NCBI GenBank assembly: GCA_026386835.1
Contig: JAPLMV010000149.1
Coordinates: forward strand, 1-7,854
Source: Planctomycetota bacterium
GTDB lineage: Bacteria > Planctomycetota > Phycisphaerae > Sedimentisphaerales > Anaerobacaceae
DNA: 7,854 nt
Reading direction: 5' to 3'
Shown here: piece after piece, positions 1 through 5,850 of the stretch
Layout of the letters: each line of letters opens with the position of its first letter
Numbering within the stretch: position 1 is the stretch's first letter
Notes under the pieces: model-generated
What the model saw: the letters and a program-made list of their open reading frames with translations, nothing else
Told to the model about the DNA's origin: nothing
Databases searched by the model: none
Program-made: the position numbers and the translations under genes

Positions 1-479
<479 letters not shown>

Positions 480-545
480 AGGTTATTTACTATCAACGAG
501 TTGTCAATATATACAAATTAGAAAATATTTTACTGCAACCTTATT

Positions 546-563
546 ATAGTTTAGATAGTTTAG
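546..563. repeat. Perfect 9-bp tandem duplication (ATAGTTTAG x2)
   Basis: ATAGTTTAG occurs twice head to tail in the leader of the tRNA gene. On the minus strand the copy nearest the tRNA ends in TATAAT (543-548), so the duplication may have created or doubled a -10-like sequence. It may equally be slippage in AT-rich DNA. Confidence 0.6.
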
Positions 564-586
564 CATATTAATTGAAGTTTATTGTG

Positions 587-615
587 ACTATAATAAAAGA
601 TATTAATCATGTCAA
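587..615 (-). promoter_or_regulatory. Candidate sigma70-type promoter for tRNA-Ser
   Basis: On the minus strand TTGACA (610-615) is followed after 17 bases by TATAGT (587-592), matching the consensus -35 fully and the -10 at five of six positions with ideal spacing. Transcription would begin near 580 and reach the tRNA about 100 bases later. The only gene it faces in this window is the tRNA. Another TTGACA lies closer (502-507) but has no good -10 before the tRNA. Confidence 0.55.
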
Positions 616-925
616 AAGCCAAAACCAAAAAAAACACATTCTGGTAAACTTCCTCTCACTCTACATCCCAAGGCCTAATATTGCAAGAAAATTAAAACTC
701 AAATAATTTATGGGTTTTGGGCATAAGCTTTCTCTCCTCAAATCCTTACGCTGCCAAAAGTATGTGTTTATCCGCTTCGGTCAGACCTCCCAACAGACGA
801 TATAGCGGAGCTTATAGATGGTTAAAAATGGTCACTATCGTCATACACAGGGAATTCACTTTGAGTGGATTATCCCCAAAAATCTTTTAAAAAAACCGCA
901 AGTTTTAACATTTTAGGTTTTGTGT

Positions 926-944
926 TTTGACAAATGGTGTCAAA
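926..944. repeat. 7-bp inverted repeat over the -35 element (operator-like)
   Basis: TTTGACA and TGTCAAA form a perfect 7-bp dyad around the five-base centre AATGG. The left arm contains the entire -35 hexamer of the promoter below and the right arm lies in its spacer, a position where a bound dimeric repressor would block RNA polymerase. The half-site matches no operator I can name with confidence (it is not a FNR, Rex or CRP box). Confidence 0.5.
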
Positions 945-954
945 GTCTTATAAT
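927..954 (+). promoter_or_regulatory. Consensus sigma70-type promoter of the PilT-led gene set
   Basis: TTGACA (927-932) and TATAAT (949-954) are both exact consensus hexamers separated by 16 bases. The start point would be near 961, giving a leader of roughly 107 bases before the PilT ATG. This is the only strong plus-strand promoter candidate noted between the tRNA and the CvpA-like gene, so it probably drives all three genes. Confidence 0.75.
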
Positions 955-1067
955 GTGCCGAGTTTAATGGCTTAACTTTACAAATCTTCTGCCAAAAAAT
1001 GCTTTGCAGGATGATGATAATTATGGTTATTTAAGGGTAAGGTATTTGAATAGAAGGATCAGGTACG

Positions 1068-2201
1068 ATGACCAAAGGTCAACCGATAGACAGTCATATA
1101 CATCTCGAGCACGAGCCGGCTATAAACAAGCTGTTTAAGCTGGCGATTAAAAGCACCGCAAGCGATTTGCATCTAAAGGTCGGTATGGTGCCGAAGATGA
1201 GAATACAAGGCAGCCTCAAAAATACCACAGGAGAAGAGTTAACAGAGGAATCGGCGGAAAAAATAATCTTTGAAATATTGAGCGACGAGCAGAAAAGGTT
1301 TTTCCTGGCAAACGGCGCTCTGGATTTTGCCTGGCAGGTTACCGAGACAGACCGTTTCCGTATCAACATCTTCCGTCAACGAGGCTATGTCAGTATGGCC
1401 GCAAGGCTGATAACAAGCAACATACCGCCCTTTGAATCCCTGCATTTGCCCCCGATAGTGGGGAAAATGGCAGAATCTCATGAGGGGCTTGTGCTTGTGA
1501 CAGGTCCCACAGGGTGCGGCAAGACCACCACTATCGCATCAATGATTGACCACGTCAATTCGACACGTGCCTGCCATATCGTAACGATTGAGGACCCGCT
1601 CGAGTTTCTGCATAAGGACAAAAAGGCTATTGTTTCGCAAAGGGAAATAGGCATAGATGTCCCAGGTTATGAAGAGGCGCTAAGGTCGCTGATGCGACAG
1701 GACCCGGATGTGGTACTGGTTGGTGAAATGAGAGATTATGAAACGCTGACTGCTGCAATGAGGGCTGCGGAAACGGGACACCTTGTTTTTGGAACTCTTC
1801 ACTCTGCGAACGCTTCGCAAACCATACAAAGAGTTTTAGACCTTTTCCCGCAGGAAGAAAGAGACCTTGCAAGGCAGACCTTTGCCTTGACTTTCAGAGG
1901 GGTAATCAGCCAGAACCTGTTGCCGGGAATAAAGCCGGAAGCAAAGCGGGTACCTGCCGTCGAGATTCTTACGGCCAATCCGATTGTTAAGAAGCTTATT
2001 TCGGAAGGTCGTGAGGTGGAGCTTCCGAATGTTATTCGCTCCTGTCAGGGCGAAGGTATGCAGGATTTCACTGAAAGCTTAAGAAAACTTGTCATGGAAG
2101 AATGGATTGATCTTAAGGTGGCCATTCAATATGCACCCAATGTCGAGGAACTCAAAATGGCGATCAAGGGAATTAGGACGACCGCAAGCGGTATTCTTTA
2201 G
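1068..2201 (+). CDS. pilT: PilT-family ATPase (type IV pilus retraction-type motor)
   Basis: The 377-residue protein belongs to the PilT branch of the secretion/pilus ATPases, cytoplasmic hexamers that use ATP hydrolysis to pull pilus subunits back into the membrane. An N-terminal PAS-like domain (about 18-130) contains the family signature SDLHLKVG (32-39). The RecA-like core shows Walker A GPTGCGKTT (146-154), the Asp box IEDPLEF (174-180), Walker B with catalytic glutamate DPDVVLVGEMRD (212-223) and the His box GTLHSA (242-247), all intact, followed by the FRGVISQNLLPG segment typical of PilT. There is no CxxC zinc motif, unlike PilB/GspE. At 377 residues it is slightly longer than classical PilT (about 345), mainly through about 17 extra N-terminal residues and a longer tail. 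The ATG is supported by GAAGGA (1053-1058) nine bases upstream. It is the first gene of a likely operon with the degenerate ATPase 29 bases downstream. No pilin or PilC-like gene is in view, so a true twitching role is inference. Confidence 0.92.
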   Translation: MTKGQPIDSHIHLEHEPAINKLFKLAIKSTASDLHLKVGMVPKMRIQGSLKNTTGEELTEESAEKIIFEILSDEQKRFFLANGALDFAWQVTETDRFRINIFRQRGYVSMAARLITSNIPPFESLHLPPIVGKMAESHEGLVLVTGPTGCGKTTTIASMIDHVNSTRACHIVTIEDPLEFLHKDKKAIVSQREIGIDVPGYEEALRSLMRQDPDVVLVGEMRDYETLTAAMRAAETGHLVFGTLHSANASQTIQRVLDLFPQEERDLARQTFALTFRGVISQNLLPGIKPEAKRVPAVEILTANPIVKKLISEGREVELPNVIRSCQGEGMQDFTESLRKLVMEEWIDLKVAIQYAPNVEELKMAIKGIRTTASGIL

Positions 2202-2221
2202 GTTTAATCCGATTGCAAAAT

Positions 2222-2225
2222 GGAG
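2222..2225 (+). promoter_or_regulatory. Ribosome binding site fixing the start of the GspE-like gene
   Basis: GGAG lies five bases before the ATG at 2231. The frame also opens upstream at a TTG at 2213, but no Shine-Dalgarno sequence precedes that codon, so the ATG is preferred. This removes six residues from the longest possible frame. Confidence 0.65.
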
Positions 2226-2230
2226 TGTTT

Positions 2231-3892
2231 ATGCAGGATATAATGCTGATTTCTGTTCAATATGGTGGTTATATATCCATAGTTAAATTTGTTATTTTTC
2301 TTATCCTCTTTTTTCTTTGGCTCCCCCTGGTTAGCTGGGTATACAGGGACGCACAGGAAGTTGGCGCCAAAGAAAACGTATGGGGCGGAATTGTCGGCGG
2401 GGCGTCGGCTCTGGCAATCCTGATTTGGCTGATTTTGCCCATCTTTATAGTTGGAATGATTTTCTATATGGCAGTGATCGCAACGACGGCGATTATATAT
2501 GTAAAGCACCGAAATACCAGGGTGATGGAGTTCGACAGAATCATGACGGTCGAGCATATAAAGAGCCTGTTTTCACCAAGTGAACAGAAAAAACTTAGCG
2601 GTGAGAAAAATTTTGTCTTCATAACGGCCAACGGAAATGAAGTTCCTGTCCCTGAGGCCAGAACACCCGAATTTTACGGCTACAAGGCGGCATTTGATAT
2701 TTTGAGCGATGCATCATGGCGCAGGGCAGAGAACCTGGCATTTGTACCGACGGCGCAGGATTACGGCGCGGCCTACCAGATTGATGGGGCGGTCGTCAAG
2801 CAGCCGTCCGTAGAAAAGGAACAGGCAAAGTATTTCATTAACTTTTTGAAAAGTCTTGCGGACTTGGACCCAAAAGAAAAAAGAAAGCCGCAAAAAGGCA
2901 AGTTTAAAATCCGAAAGGAAAAGAACACCATCGAGTGGGAGGTAACGACGGCCGGTTCCACTGTCGGCGAACAGATTCAGATAAAACGCGGCGGTATGCA
3001 GGATGTGAAGAAACTGTCGGATATCGGGCTGATGCCGGAACAGTACGCACAGCTAAATTCCATTAGCGAACTGAAAAAGGGTCTGTTTATCGTAACGGGC
3101 CCGCCGAAATCAGGCCTATCGACTACCTTCTACGCTATGCTGAGAAATCATGACGCATTCCTCAACAGCATAAACACTCTCGAAAGACAGCCTTCAGCGA
3201 AACTTCCAAATATAACCCAGAATGTTTTTTCGCTCAGCGACACCGGTACAACCACATACGCTAGAAAGCTGCATACGATAATACGTATGGGGCCAGACAT
3301 TGTCGGTATAGCGGAGGGCAGCGATCCGGAAGTGGCAAAAATCGCCCGTGAAGCTGCCAAAGACGGCAAGCTTATCTATATCCAATTCGAAGCAGACAGT
3401 GTCCTGCAGGCGTTTGCAAAATGGATGAAACTGATTGGTGACAAAAACCTGGCGATGGAAACACTCATTGGCATAAGTAACCAGCGGCTACTCAGAACCC
3501 TCTGCGACGAATGCAAACAGGGTTATGCGCCGGATAAGGAACTTTTGAGAAAGTTTAACATCCCTTCAGAGAAGGCAAAAGTCCTTTATCGCGCCGGAAA
3601 AGTTATCTACGATAAGCATGGCAAGCCGCTGACATGCGAAAATTGTCAGGGGACAGGTTTTGTAGGCAGAATCGGCATTTTTGAGATTATTACAATAAAC
3701 GACGAGTTGAAAAATGCCATACTGCCGTTAAATTCCATCTCTGAAATCGGCTCACAGTTCAGACGCGCCAAGATGCTCTCTTTGCAGGAACAGGCGATGA
3801 AACATGTTATCGAGGGCAGGACCGCCATAAATGAAATGGTCATGGCGTTTTCGTCAGGGAAAAAACCTCAATCGCCGGAAGCAGGCGAATAA
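2231..3892 (+). CDS. Membrane-anchored GspE/PilB-like protein with degenerate ATPase site (probable pseudo-ATPase)
   Basis: The 553-residue protein has two or three N-terminal transmembrane segments (about 15-37 and 52-92), then a GspE/PilB/PilT-type module. The N2-like part is clear (YQIDGAVV at 182-189, PKEKRKPQKGKF at 214-225). The nucleotide site is broken in every motif: Walker A reads GPPKSGLST (290-298) with leucine L296 where the lysine belongs; the Asp box TIEDP is TLERQ (316-320); Walker B DPDVILVGEIRD is GPDIVGIAEGSD (354-365), keeping E362 but not the first aspartate or the arginine; the His box TLH is QFE (385-387). The zinc-type pairs of PilB/GspE are kept: CDEC (425-428) and CENC (469-472), followed by GFVGRIGIFEI. 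A conserved fold and cysteines with a lost catalytic site suggest a structural or regulatory subunit, not a decaying gene, because the frame is long and clean. It sits directly behind the active PilT-like ATPase, its obvious candidate partner. Membrane anchoring is unusual, since this family is normally cytoplasmic. Confidence 0.87.
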   Translation: MQDIMLISVQYGGYISIVKFVIFLILFFLWLPLVSWVYRDAQEVGAKENVWGGIVGGASALAILIWLILPIFIVGMIFYMAVIATTAIIYVKHRNTRVMEFDRIMTVEHIKSLFSPSEQKKLSGEKNFVFITANGNEVPVPEARTPEFYGYKAAFDILSDASWRRAENLAFVPTAQDYGAAYQIDGAVVKQPSVEKEQAKYFINFLKSLADLDPKEKRKPQKGKFKIRKEKNTIEWEVTTAGSTVGEQIQIKRGGMQDVKKLSDIGLMPEQYAQLNSISELKKGLFIVTGPPKSGLSTTFYAMLRNHDAFLNSINTLERQPSAKLPNITQNVFSLSDTGTTTYARKLHTIIRMGPDIVGIAEGSDPEVAKIAREAAKDGKLIYIQFEADSVLQAFAKWMKLIGDKNLAMETLIGISNQRLLRTLCDECKQGYAPDKELLRKFNIPSEKAKVLYRAGKVIYDKHGKPLTCENCQGTGFVGRIGIFEIITINDELKNAILPLNSISEIGSQFRRAKMLSLQEQAMKHVIEGRTAINEMVMAFSSGKKPQSPEAGE

Positions 3893-3983
3893 GAGAATGA
3901 TCAAATTTTTCAGATTCCAATATCAGAATTTCAAATTCGAACCTGTAATGAAGTTGAAGCAGTTTATTTTGGAGAATTTTTAG

Positions 3984-5138
3984 ATGGCCAGTTTACTTGT
4001 ACTGCTGATTATTTTGGGATGTGCTGCTTATCAGTATTTCAAAGGCAATCTTATAAAGGCATTTGTTACAATAGTAATCGTAATTTATGCCGGCACATCT
4101 GCATTCGGATTTTTCGAGCTTCTGGCAAATGTTTTCATAAGTAGGGGCGAGGACAGCAGCTATGCCTCAGTTGTTCCATGGGCGCAGATGATATGCTTTC
4201 TGCTGTTGTTTGTCGTTGTCTTTGCAATCCTGCAGACAGCTTCTGCCAGGTTGATACGTCATCCGATTGATTTGGGTTTTATGCCTGAGCGAATTGGCAG
4301 GCCTATCTGCGGAATCTTACTGGGGTTGTTTCTGTCAGGGGTGTTGCTTGCTGCTCTTGCAATGGCTCCATTGTCCAGCAGATATCCTTATCAGCGTTTT
4401 GATGCGGCAAAGCCCAATCCAGAAAGTGCAAGCGGGGTACTGTTTAACGTAGATGATTTTGTAACAGGGTGGTTTGATATGTTAAGCGGCGGCACTTTCA
4501 GCGGCGATACAAGTTTCGCTGCAGTTCATCCCGATTTCATAAGCCAACTCTATCTGACAAGGCATAGTGAAGATAAAAATGTTGATGTTGTTACCACTGC
4601 CCAGGCGATAGAAGTGCCTCCCAGGAAAGCGGTATGGCCTGCTCCGGATGTCCTCAAGGACGCAGACGACCTGAACAATACCATCTCGGCTCGGGGTGGT
4701 CATAACCTTATGATAGTACGTATGGGTCTGAAGAAAAATGCGATAAAAGAATCCGCCGGCTTTACCCTCTCACAGATAAGGGTAATCTGCAAATCGAGGG
4801 AAGATGCAAAAGACCCACTTAAGGGAAAAGGGAGGAATATTTATCCACTCGGTTATCTTGCGGAAGCCGGCCAGATGAAGAAAAAAGGACTAAAGGACAC
4901 AGTTACATTCAAGAGAGATGAATTCGGCGATAAGTCAAAACTGGTCGACTTTGTCTTTGAGGTGCCGAATGATTATATCCCTGTGCTGATTGAATACAAA
5001 CACAATAACATTGCATCATTACCAAGCCCCGTGACCGCAGAGCAGGCAATGTCGGAAGAAACTGCGGCAGTGCCGGCAAAGGAAACTACGGAAAATTTAG
5101 AGAAAAAGGAAAAAGGTGCAGAGAAACCCAATCCTTAA
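3984..5138 (+). CDS. CvpA-like four-helix membrane protein with soluble C-terminal domain
   Basis: The 384-residue protein has four hydrophobic segments (about 3-19, 25-52, 63-85 and 106-130). Their arrangement, with the GFMPERIGRPICGILLG stretch before the last helix, resembles the CvpA (colicin V production) family, whose members are inner-membrane proteins of poorly defined function. After the helices comes a soluble region of about 250 residues. Its part from about 237 to 342 alternates beta-like stretches and ends in VDFVFEVPNDYIPVLIEYKH; this recalls the Ig-like, extracytoplasmic DUF4352 type of domain, but that is a weak inference. The last 35 residues are low-complexity and charged. 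The ATG is supported by GGAGAA (3971-3976) seven bases upstream. The 91-base gap after the GspE-like gene has no promoter or terminator that I can see, so co-transcription is likely. CvpA family membership is moderately supported; an unrelated four-helix anchor with a sensor-like domain is the main alternative. Confidence 0.65.
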   Translation: MASLLVLLIILGCAAYQYFKGNLIKAFVTIVIVIYAGTSAFGFFELLANVFISRGEDSSYASVVPWAQMICFLLLFVVVFAILQTASARLIRHPIDLGFMPERIGRPICGILLGLFLSGVLLAALAMAPLSSRYPYQRFDAAKPNPESASGVLFNVDDFVTGWFDMLSGGTFSGDTSFAAVHPDFISQLYLTRHSEDKNVDVVTTAQAIEVPPRKAVWPAPDVLKDADDLNNTISARGGHNLMIVRMGLKKNAIKESAGFTLSQIRVICKSREDAKDPLKGKGRNIYPLGYLAEAGQMKKKGLKDTVTFKRDEFGDKSKLVDFVFEVPNDYIPVLIEYKHNNIASLPSPVTAEQAMSEETAAVPAKETTENLEKKEKGAEKPNP

Positions 5139-5153
5139 TAAGAAAGGCGTGAA

Positions 5154-5193
5154 TCGTATCTCGTAGAAAAAACCTTCCGCAAATGAGATACGA
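5154..5193. terminator. Inverted repeat between convergent genes, possible bidirectional terminator
   Basis: TCGTATCTC (5154-5162) pairs perfectly with GAGATACGA (5185-5193), and one G-U and one T-A pair extend the stem inward. It lies 16 bases after the CvpA-like gene and 19 bases after the stop of the convergent small gene, the right place for a shared terminator. The loop is large and no T-run follows on either strand, so it is not a textbook intrinsic terminator. Confidence 0.4.
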
Positions 5194-5211
5194 GCGACAA
5201 GGAACGAACAA

Positions 5212-5361
5212 TTAGCAGCACACAGCAAGGTCTTCGAGATTTATTTCCATCAGATGCTCCAGATAGGCAGTTAAATCTTCTTCGGAAAAAGTTGCCAGGA
5301 ACTCAGGTTTGGCGCTTTTGTTGAGTTCGCAGATGTAATCTATTAATTCCCTTTTATTCAT
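5212..5361 (-). CDS. Small conserved-looking hypothetical protein, 49 residues, C-terminal Cys-Cys
   Basis: On the minus strand an ATG at 5359-5361 opens a 49-residue frame ending at TAA (5212-5214). GAAGGA (5371-5376) lies nine bases before the ATG, the same sequence and spacing as for the PilT gene, which is the main reason to call it real. The protein starts MNKRELIDYICEL and contains KPEFLATFSEEDLTAYLEHLMEINLEDLAVCC. It is acidic, contains no signal peptide or membrane segment, and reads as two or three amphipathic helices separated by a short Pro-containing turn. Cysteines are at positions 11, 48 and 49, the last two being the final residues. I do not recognise the family. It converges on the CvpA-like gene. 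No strong promoter was found upstream. A small helical regulator or adaptor is possible but unproven. Confidence 0.75.
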   Translation of the reverse strand: MNKRELIDYICELNKSAKPEFLATFSEEDLTAYLEHLMEINLEDLAVCC

Positions 5362-5705
5362 AAGCTCGTATCCTTCAAAACCTGTAAAAAACTAAAATTA
5401 ACTTAGTCCAATATCGACACAGCAAAGTTTTTTTCTTTAGTTGCTAAAAGGCCCTGTTTTATAACGCCCTATAACCCAAAACACCATATAGCAGAAGATT
5501 TCATGCCTTTACCACAACATATAGCCTTCTCGGCCTGAGCATTTTATGATTTTATGAAGTGTCCAATAAAATGGCCTTTCAGGGGGGTGTAACTTGTGCC
5601 ATAAAAATCATTTTTTTTATTTTTATTTTTTGTGCTGGTTCGCAGCATCTGTTTTTGAGGGTTGTTTTACGGGTTGTGACGAAATTACACCTAATAAATA
5701 GAGGA

Positions 5706-5714
5706 TGTTATAAT
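5706..5714 (+). promoter_or_regulatory. Candidate extended -10 promoter of the EF-G paralog gene
   Basis: TGTTATAAT combines an exact TATAAT (5709-5714) with the TG of an extended -10 one base upstream, an arrangement that can work without a good -35. The sequence at the -35 position (TTACAC, 5685-5690, spacer 18) is poor. Start would be near 5721, leaving a leader of about 130 bases. Confidence 0.5.
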
Positions 5715-5762
5715 ACGACTGGATGCCTGAATAAAATGCTTATCCTGTAAAAAAATCCCTTG

Positions 5763-5802
5763 TCCTTTTTGGGCTGATTATTGTATCATTATCCTTTTTG
5801 GG
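5763..5802. repeat. Pair of perfect 11-bp direct repeats in the EF-G leader
   Basis: TCCTTTTTGGG occurs at 5763-5773 and again at 5792-5802, 29 bases apart, and a similar CTTTTTTGGAG overlaps the ribosome binding site (5832-5842). AATCCC (5754-5759) can also pair with GGGATT (5800-5805). The repeats lie inside the predicted untranslated leader, so they could be protein-binding sites or RNA elements, or chance in a T-rich region. Confidence 0.55.
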
Positions 5803-5838
5803 ATTATCCTAACGTGTTATGTGGAATATAGCTTTTTT

Positions 5839-5845
5839 GGAGGTG
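5839..5845 (+). promoter_or_regulatory. Strong ribosome binding site deciding the GTG start of the EF-G paralog
   Basis: GGAGGTG is a near-complete match to the anti-Shine-Dalgarno complement and lies five bases before GTG at 5851. No ATG is in frame near the beginning of the conserved G domain, which starts within ten residues of this codon. Confidence 0.85.
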
Positions 5846-5850
5846 AAAAA

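Larger units (their letters stand above)
480..1067. other. Intergenic region without a convincing gene
   Basis: This AT-rich 588-base stretch holds a minus-strand promoter candidate facing the tRNA, a 9-bp tandem duplication, and the promoter with operator-like palindrome that serves the PilT gene. Between about 740 and 916 there are short open stretches that may be remnants. One is a minus-strand frame ending with residues LTEADKHILLAA and a stop at about 749; it has a stop just upstream and no start. Another is a 32-codon plus-strand ORF at 818-916 with GGAG seven bases before its ATG. Neither is recognisable, so neither is called as a gene. Confidence 0.6.
5362..5850. other. Intergenic region between the small gene and the EF-G paralog
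   Basis: No convincing gene is seen in these 489 bases. Near-identical 12-base stretches, ACACCATATAGC (5481-5492) and ACAACATATAGC (5514-5525), occur 33 bases apart. A T-rich tract at 5602-5635 follows a weak 5-bp ATGGC/GCCAT dyad (5571-5575 with 5598-5602). Downstream come the promoter candidate and leader repeats of the EF-G gene. A 63-codon frame at 5559-5750 has no ribosome binding site and its hydrophobic part is simply the T tract, so it is not called. Confidence 0.6.

Noticed and set aside
502..511. Second minus-strand TTGACA/TATATT near the tRNA as its promoter
   Set aside because: The two hexamers overlap each other and cannot form one promoter; TTGACA here lacks a -10 before the tRNA. 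The pair at 587-615 is far better.
2213..2230. TTG at 2213 as the start of the GspE-like protein
   Set aside because: No Shine-Dalgarno sequence precedes it, while the ATG at 2231 has GGAG five bases upstream.
2204..2557. 117-codon minus-strand frame opposite the start of the GspE-like gene
   Set aside because: It is antisense to the transmembrane-encoding region, is rich in residues expected from complementing hydrophobic codons, and has no recognisable domain.
5571..5635. Intrinsic terminator formed by ATGGC/GCCAT and the following T tract
   Set aside because: The stem is only five base pairs with a 22-base loop, and no plus-strand gene lies close upstream to need it.
5559..5750. 63-codon plus-strand frame with a hydrophobic N-terminal stretch
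   Set aside because: Neither the GTG nor the internal ATG has a ribosome binding site, the hydrophobic run is a translation of a T tract, and the frame overlaps the promoter candidate of the EF-G gene.
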